From Rutidosis leptorrhynchoides (lineage: Eukaryota > Streptophyta > Magnoliopsida > Asterales > Asteraceae), in NCBI RefSeq assembly GCF_046630445.1, contig NC_092342.1, forward strand, positions 84,389,001 through 84,453,000: a stretch of 64,000 bases of DNA, read 5' to 3'. Positions 11,601-20,690 of the stretch are shown here, piece by piece. The notes under the pieces are model-generated. The model saw only the letters and a program-made list of their open reading frames with translations. It did not search any database and was not told where the DNA came from. Position numbers and translations under genes: made by a program. Every line of letters starts with the position of its first letter. Positions within the stretch are counted from its first letter, which is position 1.

Positions 11601-13451
11601 AAATAGTAACCTATCAAGTTCTATTGCATTAAAAATACAATTTAAGAGACTTTTGTCCTATTTGACACATTGGATTTTCAGCTAACTATCTTGATATGTC
11701 ACTAGAGATAAAACACAACTCAATCGATACAACAAATGAATATTACTACTGGTATGATATACCCTATTCGGTTACTCTGTATATTGTTATTATTTTTTAC
11801 AATACTAATTACTATAATTTCTATTAAATCTCCACTAATTACACTTTTTATCAATCAATAACATCTCTACCCAACAAAGTCTCTTCTGATTGGTTGTAAC
11901 ATGAATGTGGACACCTATTTGGGATCTCGCAGGATGGGGATATGGAAACTCGTAGTGGGGCGAAGGTAGTTTTGATTTTCACCGTTAAAAAACAACATTT
12001 TTGGAAACTCTCAATTACATTCGATATATATTATACTATATCTTGGTAATATTTACATACTTAAAATAGCATACTAACAGGACTTGTATAAAAGGGAGGT
12101 GATTGTTACACCACCATTGTTAGCCATAAACCACTAAACGCGCTTTAAAATGTTACACGAAACAATATTTTAAAGCTTTTTATAGTGGTGTATGACTATA
12201 AAGTGACTAAGTGGTGGTCTACCCAATAGAAAATAAAGTACCTATTCTCTAAACTGTATGCATTCTTATATAATCCCCCTATCCCAACAATATTGCCTCC
12301 CAACAATTTTTGTTAAATTTAAGATATATAATGTTAAATGTCATTGCTCTTATATTCAAAATTCAAAACTAAATTTACTTGAAAAATAAATGATCGAGAG
12401 TAGTAAAAATTAAGGTAAAATAGGGAATTTGGTGATGTTAAATAGTATATATTTTTTGCAAGTGAACAATTATTTTGGTAGATAAATAAATGGTAAGTTT
12501 TTGGGATTAGAGGGAGTCACGACTATATTCACTCGTATGTGAATACTGAAAAACGAATTTGATTAAATTCTCTAATTCTTTATAGATGGCTTTATAATTG
12601 GAAACATTTATTAAGGTATAATTAATTATGCTTTATATCCGGCTTAGGAAAAAAGTTAAATATATCTCCACAAAGGAAGGGTTTGTCTAGAATGTGCCGA
12701 AAGAACAATTTCTATATACATGATCAAATTAAAAATGCCATCCAATCTTTACAAAGTTTCTCTATGTAAAGACATAATTATTGATTCACACGTAATCACA
12801 TTTATGGAGTAGATACAATTCAACAAACTAAATATAGGAATTATTCATACGTTACTCACGATTAGCAAGACTTAATGGTCCAAGAACTCAAATTTAAATG
12901 ACAAATTCTTTGTTCTTCACAACTTCCTATATATAATCCATAAAAAAATAACCCAAAAAGAAATAGATAATTCTTTTTTTCCCGGGTTAAAAAAAATAAG
13001 TAATTCTTGAGACAGTTAAAATTTTTACTACGATGAAAAAGAATGATACAACGTACATAACAATAACTATATTGTTATACAGCTCATTTGCAGCAGGGAT
13101 TTAAGTCAGTTTACTTTGGCACAAAAAAGTCTCCTAATTTGTAGTAAATGTTTACGAGTGTTTATCATTAAGTTTTAAAAAAAAAAACTCAAAATTCTAA
13201 AACTTGTACATTAACTGTTCACAAGAAATCAAAAATTAATAAATTAAATAAAATGATAAATATAAACAAGGAATGAAATTTTACTAACCGTGATATGAGC
13301 ATCTTCTAAGCATTTGTTCTAAAATCTTTAAGCAAATAACATCATCATCAACAACAAGAACTCTCAACCCAACTGGAAACTGATCCGAAACAGTACCCTT
13401 TTCGGGTTTACAACTAACCGACCCGGATCCGAATACGTTCCCCGTTGTCAT
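8656..13451 (-). CDS. Type-B two-component response regulator (ARR1/ARR2-like transcription factor)
   Basis: Five coding exons on the minus strand join in frame: 13289-13451, 10646-10798, 10150-10545, 9686-9762 and 8656-9585, all with GT-AG borders, giving 572 aa. The receiver domain covers residues ~29-145: acidic DDD at 35-37, phospho-acceptor Asp81 in [12 protein letters not shown], invariant Lys130 in YLIKPI. A linker with a basic KKRR patch leads to a GARP/Myb DNA-binding domain at ~212-273 ([44 protein letters not shown]). The C-terminal half is Gln/Ser-rich ([11 protein letters not shown]), a likely activation domain, and ends at TAG 8656-8658. Known role of the family: nuclear transcription factors activated by phosphorelay from cytokinin receptors through AHP proteins. 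All key residues are intact. Intron 1 is large (about 2.5 kb); the others are 100-390 bp. Confidence 0.93.
9841..10115. mobile_element. Truncated copy of a small TIR element in ARR intron 3
   Basis: It starts CAGTGTTGTAAAAGTCGG and continues through a CCCGACTCGCCCAAAAACACC-like block and repeated GGTCAAAGTCG units, matching the element in intron 1. The opposite terminal repeat is missing. It lies entirely within intron 3 (9763-10149). Confidence 0.65.
10853..11217. mobile_element. Non-autonomous TIR element (MITE-like) in ARR intron 1
   Basis: Ends are CACTCTTGTAAAAGTC on the left and, in reverse complement, CACCGAGGTTGTAAAAGTC on the right: imperfect inverted termini sharing TTGTAAAAGTC. 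The flanks are TTAGT at 10848-10852 and TTAGT at 11218-11222, a candidate 5-bp target duplication. The 365-bp interior has no coding capacity. The termini recall hAT-type small elements, but those usually leave 8 bp, so the superfamily is unsettled. Confidence 0.6.
11050..11090. repeat. (GT/GC)n alternating purine-pyrimidine tract
   Basis: GTGTGTGTGTGCGCGCGTGCG-type sequence inside the intron 1 element. Alternating purine-pyrimidine of this kind can adopt Z-DNA. Confidence 0.85.
11223..13288 (-). other. Remainder of ARR intron 1
   Basis: AT-rich intronic DNA with no convincing ORF, RNA gene or terminal repeats. The donor is GTTAGT at 13288-13283. Confidence 0.7.
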
Positions 13452-14587
13452 AGTTCAACCCAACTAAATTTCACAGTCTGCAAAATTAAACAAGACCCAA
13501 AAGTGGGATAACATAATATCAAACGGAAATTGAAGTAAAACCCTTAAACTCTTGAAGGAATTTAGTGAGAGCAAGATCTATGAAATTATTAAGGACAGTT
13601 TTGTTTGTATTTTTGTAGGTAAAATGAAAGCAATGATTGAGAATTTGGGTGGTATTTATTGCGAGAAAAATTAGCTTGATTGAAATTGAAATTGAAATTG
13701 AAATTGGGGTGGAATTGAATGGGTGTGCGTGTTTTTGGATTACAATTTACAGCTTACAATTACAAGACAAGGAAGATTGAAAGGATAATTATAAAATTTA
13801 TAAAATGTGATAATAATAGTTTACAAAAAAAAAACAATAAAGTTTTGGTGTGTTGTATTATTGGCAAATGTCAAGTGTTATGAAAGTGACTTGAGGAATG
13901 AGGAGTAGTACAAGTACCCATACCTTTTTAAAAAATTAACATATCTTTGTATGTTGTAGACTTGAATTCTTCAAGCTTAGGTATTGAATTGTTATAAGTC
14001 ACTCTAAATAATTTAAAAAATTAGAGCACCAAGTACTTAATTTTGATTAAGATATTAATTAAAGACTATAGGTTATCTAATCTTAGGAAACTCCTAATTA
14101 TAACATAAAAAATTACATTATTTAATTGTCAATTTCGTGCAACGTAAACACTTTATTATGAAAGTAGAAGAAATACCAAACACAACTAAAATTTTCTAGG
14201 ATCTACTCCTTATTCGATTTTTCATTTTCAATTATTAATATTATTATAATTAATTACAATTGTAATTTTAAAATAAAAAATTAAATCAAAATAAATATCA
14301 TAAATAGTTTTGGAAATACACGTTCCGTTAATTTTATGGGTCCTGTTCGAAAAACAAAAGTGGGCCTTTTGCATACAAATTTTTTTCTTATATAACCTAA
14401 TACTAAGCTTCGACATCTAAGTATTGAAGCATGAACGTGGAGTATTGGAGCATAATATTGGATTACGGAGTATTCGACATTGATTATGTATCTTATTTTT
14501 CAATTTTTCTATTTTTTAATTAACAAATAGACCAAAATATGTAAAAATGAGCCTATATATGTAATGTTAGGATATTTTTTAGGGGCC
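13452..14587 (-). promoter_or_regulatory. ARR 5' leader and upstream region
   Basis: Just upstream of the ATG, TTTTGCAG at about 13474-13481 (minus strand) is a good acceptor, so a 5' UTR intron is plausible. A (GAAATT)n stretch lies near 13676-13707 and a CAATAAATACC box that could serve as TATA lies near 13655. Further upstream the DNA is AT-rich with no gene seen. No operator-like site can be supported. Confidence 0.35.
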
Positions 14588-14646
14588 CTTATAGATGTTG
14601 GGCTATGTGCGGCCGCACGGGTTGCACGCCTCAATATCCGGCCCTG
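14588..14646. mobile_element. Terminal fragment of a CAGGGCCGG-ended DNA element
   Basis: The right end reads, in reverse complement, CCAGGGCCGGATATTGAGGC, followed by a GCGGCCGCAC block. This is typical of a widespread plant hAT-type terminus. No matching left end was found, so it is a remnant. Confidence 0.4.
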
Positions 14647-14707
14647 GAAATACAACTCACACCCACCATCAAAAAATAACCCTCTAATATATGGAAAATG
14701 TTCTATC

Positions 14708-15067
14708 TGTTATAATTCAGTAGGCTTATAACTACCTTTAGTGGTTTGATTCTTGATGTTATAATTCAGTAGGCTTATAACTACCTTTAGTGGTTTGATT
14801 CTTGATGTTATAATTCAGTAGGCTTATAACTACCTTTAGTGATTTGATTCTTGATTTAGAATACTAATAATGAAGTGTAAGAACAAAGATGATAATGGAG
14901 AGAAAGAAAGAAACACTTTGTAAGTGTGAGAAATGGTGCGAGTTTAATGCTTGCATTCATGGCTATTTATAGCAAAAATATCACAAGTTTAGGTAATACA
15001 ATAATATTACTTTTGTGTATCAATAATTGACTATCCATTTATATATATATATTTATATATTATAACA
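14708..15067 (-). repeat. Copia 3' LTR (360 bp) with internal triplicated unit
   Basis: Inverted ends TGTTATAAT...ATTATAACA. The first ~150 bp consist of three tandem ~49-bp units containing TTCAGTAGGCTTATAACTAC. Confidence 0.95.
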
Positions 15068-15226
15068 CTCCCCCTTGGATAGCAATTTTGTTTGTTGAAG
15101 ATCAACTGTAAGTTACTGCCTCGTTAAAAACCTTGCTAAAGAAAACCCAGTGGGAAAAACTTTAGCTAAGGGAAAAAGAGTGCAGCATGGAGTTGACTCC
15201 CCCTCAAGTAGACATCGCTTCGGTTG

Positions 15227-18200
15227 TTACATCTTTTGAACATGTCTCATGCCAATGTTATGAACGTGTGTTCTGAAAATAGCAGTTGGAAGTGCTTTCG
15301 TGAAAAGATCAGCAGAGTTTTTGCTGGATTGAACATATCTCATTTCAATCTCGTTGTCCTTAATGAGATTTTGAGTGTATGAGAAGAATCTAGGAGGTAT
15401 GTGTTTGGTTCGGTCACTTTTGATATACCCTTCTTTCATCTGTGCTATGCAAGCTGCATTATCTTCATAGATAATTGTTGGACTTTTATCGCGTTCTAGT
15501 CCACAAGAATCAGTAATGATTTGTGTCATTGATCTCAACCAAAAACATTCCCGAGTAGCTTCATGTAATGCAATCACTTCGGCATGATTTGATGATGTAG
15601 CAACAAGTGTTTGTTTTTGAGAACGCCATGATATTGCAGTACCTCCATTTAGGAATACATATCCAGTTTGAGATTTAGCTTTATGTGGATCAGATAAATA
15701 ACCTGCATCAGCATAACCAACCAAATCTTGTTTTGATTCGTTAGAATAAAATAATCCTAAATCAGTAGTTCCTCGAAGGTATCGAAATATGTGTTTGATC
15801 CCATTCCAGTGTCTTTTGGTAGGAGCAGAGCTGAACCTTGCCAACAAATTAACTGCAAAAGAAATGTCAGGTCTTGTACAATTTGTAAGATACATAAGAG
15901 CTCCAATTGCACTAAGATATGGTACTTCTGGTCCAAGAATATCTTCATGATCTTCACATGGACGAAATGGATCAGTTTCAACATTGAGTGATCTAACAAC
16001 CATAGGAGTACTTAATGGTTTTGCCTTGTCCATATTGAAACGTTTCAAAATCTTTTTAGTATATGTTGTTTGATGTACAAGTAAACCATTAGGCATATGC
16101 TCAATTTGTAAACCAAGGCAATACTTGGTTTTTCCGAGATCTTTCATTTCAAATTCTTTCTTTAGAAGTTGAATGGCTTCATAGATCTCTTTATTTGTAC
16201 CTATGATGTTAAGATCATCAACATAAACAGCTATGATCACATATCCGGATGTTGTTTTCTTAATGAAAACACAAGGGCAAGTAAGGTTATTTGTATACCC
16301 TTTGCTTATCAAGTAATCACTTAATCGGTTATACCACATACGTCCCGATTGTTTTAACCCATATAAAGATCTTTGTAATTTAATCGAATACATTTCTTTG
16401 GATTTTGCATTTGATGCTTCTGGTAGCTTAAATCCTTCAGGTATCTTCATATATATATCACTATCAAGTGATCCATATAGGTAAGCAGTCACAACATCCA
16501 TGAGATGCATTTCTAAATTTTTAGAAACTGCCAGACTGATTAAGTACCTAAAAGTAATTGCATCCATAACAGGGGAATAAGTTTCTTCATAATCAATTCC
16601 CGGTCTTTGAGAAAAACCTTGAGCTACAAGTCTAGCTTTATACCTTGTAACTTCATTTTTCTCATTTCTTTTTCGGACAAAAATACATCTGTATCCTACA
16701 GGTTTCACATCTTTAGGAGTGAGAATGATGGATCCGAAAACTTTTCTTTTATTGAGTGATTCTAATTCAACTCGTATTGCTTCTTTCCATTGAGCCCAAT
16801 CATGTCTATTTTGACATTCAACCATAGATGTTGGTTCTGGATCATCATCATTATTCATGATGTCATATGCAACATTAAATGAAAATTTCTCATCAAGATT
16901 TTTCATTTCATTTCGGTTCCATAATATTTTTGAATATGCATAATTGATTGCAATTTCTGTATTGACATCATCAATCTCCTCTGCAGTAGGAGTACTGATT
17001 TGTGGTTCTTCTTGAACACTTTCTTTTACTTCATTATCAGCTGATTTTCTTTTTCGAGGATTTTTATCCTTTGAACCAATTGGTCTTCCACGTTTCTGAC
17101 GTGGCAAAGATTCATGAGTGACGTTATTGCCAGCTTTTGGAATTTCAATTCGAGCTGGAGTATTTACTGCTGGTATATATGATTTTGTCACCGTTTTTGT
17201 ATCTGTAAATGCATCAGGCAATTGATTTGCAAGTTCTTGTATATGCATTATCTTTTGAACTTCTGTCTCGCATTCTTTTGTGCGAGGATCAAGATACTTT
17301 AATTGAGGTTCACACCATGAAACATCATTTTCTTTATTTTTCATTTCTCCCCCTAATCTAGGGAACAATGTTTCATTAAAATGACAATCAGCAAAACGTG
17401 CTGTAAAAACGTCACCTGTCATAGGTTCAATATACCTTAATATTGAAGATGTTTCATATCCAACATATATTCCCAACCTCCTTTGAGGACCCATTTTTGT
17501 ACGTTGTGGTGTCACAATTGGAACATACACTGCACAACCAAATGTTCTAAGATGGGAAATATTTGGCTCTTGACCAAAAGCAAGTTGTAGGGGGGAATAT
17601 TTATGACTTGCACTTGGTCTGATGCGAATCAATGCAGCAGCATGTAAAATTGCATGACCCCATATAGATACAGGGAGTTTTGTTCTCATTATCAATGGTC
17701 TAGCGATTAACTGTAAACGTTTAATCAATGACTCGGCTAAACCATTTTGTGTATGCACATGAGCAACAGAATGTTCAACAACAATTCCTATAGACATGCA
17801 ATAGTCATTAAATGCTTGAGATGTAAATTCACCAGCATTATCAAGTCTCACCCTTTTAATGGTGTAATCAGGAAAATGAGCTCTCAATTTAATAATTTGG
17901 GCAAGAAATTTTGCAAATGCCACATTACGGCTTGATAACAGACAAACATGAGACCATCTGCTAGATGCGTCTATTAGAACCATGAAATATCTAAATGGTC
18001 CACATGGTGGATGAATTGGTCCACATATATCACCTTGAATTCTTTCAAGAAACATTGGTGATTCTTTCTCAACCTTAAGTGGTGAGGGTCTAGTTATCAA
18101 TTTTCCAAGAGAGCAAGATGTACATGGAACCATTGTATCATGATGGATTTTTCTATCCTTTAGTGGATGTCCATGAGTACATTCAATAATCCTTTTCATC

Positions 18201-18778
18201 ATTGTTGATCCTGGATGGCCTAATCTGTTATGCCATAAACTGAATACACCAGGATCAATATATTTTTCGTTAACTACCATATGTATTTCTGGTACATTTA
18301 TATGTGTATAATGTAATCCAGAACTAAGTCTTGGCAGTTTTTCAACCACATGACTCTTGTCAGTGATACTTAAATATTTCTCATTTTCTGTTGTCACTGA
18401 CTGATAATCATACCCGTTAAGGTATATGTCGGAGAAACTCAATAAATTTCTGCTTGACTTGGGAGAAAATAAGGCATCATTTATTAAAAATTTTGTACCA
18501 TTTGGTAGTATGAAATTTGCCTTTCCTATCCCTTTTATCAAGTTAGCAGGTCCTGATATTGTATGTATAGTTCCTTCCGTTGGTTTTAGATCAATAAAAT
18601 ATTTCTCGGATTTAAGTATAGTGTGTGTAGTTCCACTGTCTGCTATACAGAGATCTCCACCACTTGATTGATGTTGTATTCCAGCAAAATTCATATTGAA
18701 CTTCATATATAAGAAATAAATAGTGAGTACATTAATATTACACAATATTTTAAACGCAAATAGATAGTACTGAAACAT
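15227..18778 (-). CDS. Copia pol polyprotein (protease, integrase, reverse transcriptase, RNase H)
   Basis: 1183-codon frame. Domains in order: aspartic protease with CIADSGTTHTIL at ~44-55; GAG-pre-integrase HHCC region (HNRLGHPG ... CTSC) at ~183-225; integrase core with acidic residues in QGDICGPI, RLDNAGEF and NGLAESLI (D, D, E); reverse transcriptase with YKARLVAQGFSQ, DVVTAYLYG and catalytic YVDDLNIIG; RNase H with GYADAGYLSD and TSSNHAE. No internal stops or frameshifts are seen. The first ~26 codons are hydrophobic and AT-rich, unlike a protein start, and may be intronic (see the gag/pol junction). Products would build the cDNA and insert it in the genome. Confidence 0.93.
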   Translation of the reverse strand: MFQYYLFAFKILCNINVLTIYFLYMKFNMNFAGIQHQSSGGDLCIADSGTTHTILKSEKYFIDLKPTEGTIHTISGPANLIKGIGKANFILPNGTKFLINDALFSPKSSRNLLSFSDIYLNGYDYQSVTTENEKYLSITDKSHVVEKLPRLSSGLHYTHINVPEIHMVVNEKYIDPGVFSLWHNRLGHPGSTMMKRIIECTHGHPLKDRKIHHDTMVPCTSCSLGKLITRPSPLKVEKESPMFLERIQGDICGPIHPPCGPFRYFMVLIDASSRWSHVCLLSSRNVAFAKFLAQIIKLRAHFPDYTIKRVRLDNAGEFTSQAFNDYCMSIGIVVEHSVAHVHTQNGLAESLIKRLQLIARPLIMRTKLPVSIWGHAILHAAALIRIRPSASHKYSPLQLAFGQEPNISHLRTFGCAVYVPIVTPQRTKMGPQRRLGIYVGYETSSILRYIEPMTGDVFTARFADCHFNETLFPRLGGEMKNKENDVSWCEPQLKYLDPRTKECETEVQKIMHIQELANQLPDAFTDTKTVTKSYIPAVNTPARIEIPKAGNNVTHESLPRQKRGRPIGSKDKNPRKRKSADNEVKESVQEEPQISTPTAEEIDDVNTEIAINYAYSKILWNRNEMKNLDEKFSFNVAYDIMNNDDDPEPTSMVECQNRHDWAQWKEAIRVELESLNKRKVFGSIILTPKDVKPVGYRCIFVRKRNEKNEVTRYKARLVAQGFSQRPGIDYEETYSPVMDAITFRYLISLAVSKNLEMHLMDVVTAYLYGSLDSDIYMKIPEGFKLPEASNAKSKEMYSIKLQRSLYGLKQSGRMWYNRLSDYLISKGYTNNLTCPCVFIKKTTSGYVIIAVYVDDLNIIGTNKEIYEAIQLLKKEFEMKDLGKTKYCLGLQIEHMPNGLLVHQTTYTKKILKRFNMDKAKPLSTPMVVRSLNVETDPFRPCEDHEDILGPEVPYLSAIGALMYLTNCTRPDISFAVNLLARFSSAPTKRHWNGIKHIFRYLRGTTDLGLFYSNESKQDLVGYADAGYLSDPHKAKSQTGYVFLNGGTAISWRSQKQTLVATSSNHAEVIALHEATRECFWLRSMTQIITDSCGLERDKSPTIIYEDNAACIAQMKEGYIKSDRTKHIPPRFFSYTQNLIKDNEIEMRYVQSSKNSADLFTKALPTAIFRTHVHNIGMRHVQKM

Positions 18779-18847
18779 TTAGCAAACATAATGACAAAGA
18801 CAGACGATATTAAATCGTTTATTTTTCGAAAGACACACAACTTAAAC
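18701..18847 (-). other. Gag-pol junction: two in-frame stops, candidate 147-nt intron
   Basis: gag and pol are in the same frame but are separated by TAA at 18844-18842 and TAA at 18781-18779. Removing 18847-18701 (GTTTAA...TATATGAAG) deletes exactly 49 codons, both stops and the odd hydrophobic stretch, and keeps frame. The donor is weak, so this is a proposal. Confidence 0.35.
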
Positions 18848-19876
18848 ATTCAAGAAATCTTCATATAAATCAGATGGTTTCTCAGTGACTGTTGGATCGA
18901 CGTTATCCACAAAGTTTACTTCCTTTTCTTTATCTTTCAGCGAATCCTGATACATCTTAACAAGATGTTTAGATGTTCGGCAAGTATTAGCCCAGTGGCC
19001 CATTCTACCACATCTGTAGCAAGATTCTTCAGAATTTTTAGAAGAATTTTCTTCAACATCTTGTTTAGTGGGCTTGTTTTGTGGTTGATATTTATATTTT
19101 CGTGGATTATTATTTCTTTGACCACCACGGCAACGACCACGACCACGTCCTCGCCCATTACCATTACCATAAGGATGGTTTCTACCATAGTTATGGCTTT
19201 TGGCATGATGATGGTGATGGTTATTATAACCACGACCTTGCCCGCGTCCTTGTCCCTGTTTATAATTATTTGCAGTATTTGCTTCAGGGATTGCAAGTGT
19301 ACCAGTAGGACGGGATTGCTGATTTTTCATTAATAGCTCATCATTTTGCTCTGCAACTAAGAGATATGAATTAAGTTCAGGATATGTTTTGAACTTTAGC
19401 ATTCTCAAATTTCTTTGCACTGTGATGTTTGCAGCATTCATTGTGGAGAAAGTTTTCTCCATCATGTCTGCATCACTTATTTCATGTCCACGGAATTTAA
19501 GTTGTGAACATGTATTATACAGAGCTGAGCTATATTCATTTACTTTCTTAAAGTCTTGGAACCTTAATGTTCTCCATTGTTCCATAGCAGCTGGAAGTAA
19601 AATTTCTCTTTGATTATTGAATCTGCTTTTGAGACCTTCCCATAAAACATGGGGATCTTCTACAGTCACATAATTATTTTGTAAGCATTCATCAATATGT
19701 TGATGAATAAAGCAACATGCCGTTGCTTGTTCTTTTTCAGAACAAGTGTTGTTTTCATTTATGGCTTCAAGAATACCCATTGATTTAAGATGCATTTTTA
19801 CTTTTATAACCCATGGCATGTAGTTGTTTCCAGTTGATTCTAAAGGAGTAAATTTAAGCTTTTCCAGATTCGACAT
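18842..19876 (-). CDS. Copia gag (capsid/nucleocapsid), 344 aa
   Basis: A UBN2-type copia Gag: the N terminus has a KFTPLESTGNNYMPW motif, then a helical capsid-like region (LWEGLKSRFNNQ, MEQWRTLRFQDF, YPELNSYLLVAEQN). A Gly/Arg/His-rich basic segment (GQGRGQGRG, GRGRGRGR) precedes a CX2CX4HX4C zinc knuckle (CYRCGRMGHWANTC) at ~287-300. Gag packages the element RNA in cytoplasmic particles. The start Met directly follows the leader. It ends at TAA instead of running on into protease, so Gag would be made alone from unspliced RNA. Confidence 0.92.
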   Translation of the reverse strand: MSNLEKLKFTPLESTGNNYMPWVIKVKMHLKSMGILEAINENNTCSEKEQATACCFIHQHIDECLQNNYVTVEDPHVLWEGLKSRFNNQREILLPAAMEQWRTLRFQDFKKVNEYSSALYNTCSQLKFRGHEISDADMMEKTFSTMNAANITVQRNLRMLKFKTYPELNSYLLVAEQNDELLMKNQQSRPTGTLAIPEANTANNYKQGQGRGQGRGYNNHHHHHAKSHNYGRNHPYGNGNGRGRGRGRCRGGQRNNNPRKYKYQPQNKPTKQDVEENSSKNSEESCYRCGRMGHWANTCRTSKHLVKMYQDSLKDKEKEVNFVDNVDPTVTEKPSDLYEDFLNV

Positions 19877-19959
19877 TTTCTATTAAAACAAACAACATGA
19901 TAAATTATAGTCACTTTATATTCATAAGTATATAAAAATTAAACATAAATTTAATATAA

Positions 19960-20215
19960 CATAAATGATAAGTAGGTGACAGTGTCGACCATATGTAAGC
20001 AATCATTAATAAATGTTATATAACATAAATATAAATATTAGTAAACATAAATGATAATTAGGCGACAGTGTCGGCCATATAAATGTTAGATAATAGAAAT
20101 ATAAATGTTAGTAACATAAATGATAATTAGACGACAGTGTCGACCATATACTATTCAGGTGGTATAACCGACCATATATCATTTAGGTGGCAGAGCCAAC
20201 CATAATTAGTATTAA
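19960..20215 (-). repeat. Copia leader with repeated CGACAGTGTCG palindrome
   Basis: Between the PBS end and gag, blocks built on GATAA.TAG.CGACAGTGTCG.CCATAT recur at about 19970, 20055 and 20130, with two weaker copies to 20205. The core CGACA-G-TGTCG is self-complementary and lies in the 5' leader RNA. Confidence 0.7.
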
Positions 20216-20234
20216 GATTATCGTGCTGATAACG

Positions 20235-20600
20235 TGTTATAATTCAGTAGGCTTATAACTACCTTTAGTGGTTTGATTCTTGATGTTATAATTCAGTAGG
20301 CTTATAACTACCTTTAGTGGTTTGATTCTTGATGTTATAATTCAGTAGGCTTATAACTACCTTTAGTGATTTGATTCTTGATTTAGAATACTAATAATGA
20401 AGTGTAAGAACAAAGATGATAATGGAGAGAAAGAAAGAAACACTTTGTAAGTGTGAGAAATGGTGCGAGTTTAATGCTTGCATTCATGGCTATTTATAGC
20501 AAAAATATCACAAGTTTAGGTAATACAATAATATTACTTTTGTGTATCAATAATTGACTATCCATTTATATATATATATATATATTTATATATTATAACA
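20235..20600 (-). repeat. Copia 5' LTR (366 bp)
   Basis: Same sequence as the LTR at 14708 apart from an extra few TA units. On the minus strand it is followed by CGTTATCAGCACGA, the likely primer-binding site, which differs from the usual TGGTATCAGAGC. Confidence 0.93.
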
Positions 20601-20690
20601 CTATCACCATATTTTTTTTTTTTTTTGAACTATCAAACTTTTAGTTGGAAGGCTTACATAGATATCACTTAAATTTTTTTTTTTTTTTTA

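Larger units (their letters stand above)
14708..20600 (-). mobile_element. Ty1/copia retrotransposon, nearly intact, 5.9 kb
   Basis: Two direct LTRs (14708-15067 and 20235-20600) bound gag and pol on the minus strand. CTATC at 14703-14707 and CTATC at 20601-20605 form a perfect 5-bp target duplication. The gene order protease-integrase-RT-RNase H defines copia. The LTRs differ visibly only by a few TA units, so insertion was recent. On the minus strand an AAGGGGGAG polypurine tract precedes the 3' LTR. Confidence 0.95.

Noticed and set aside
18937-19333. Hydrophobic ORFs on both strands over the copia gag
   Set aside because: They are alternative frames of the Gly/Arg/His-rich gag segment; gag itself has the zinc knuckle and correct context.
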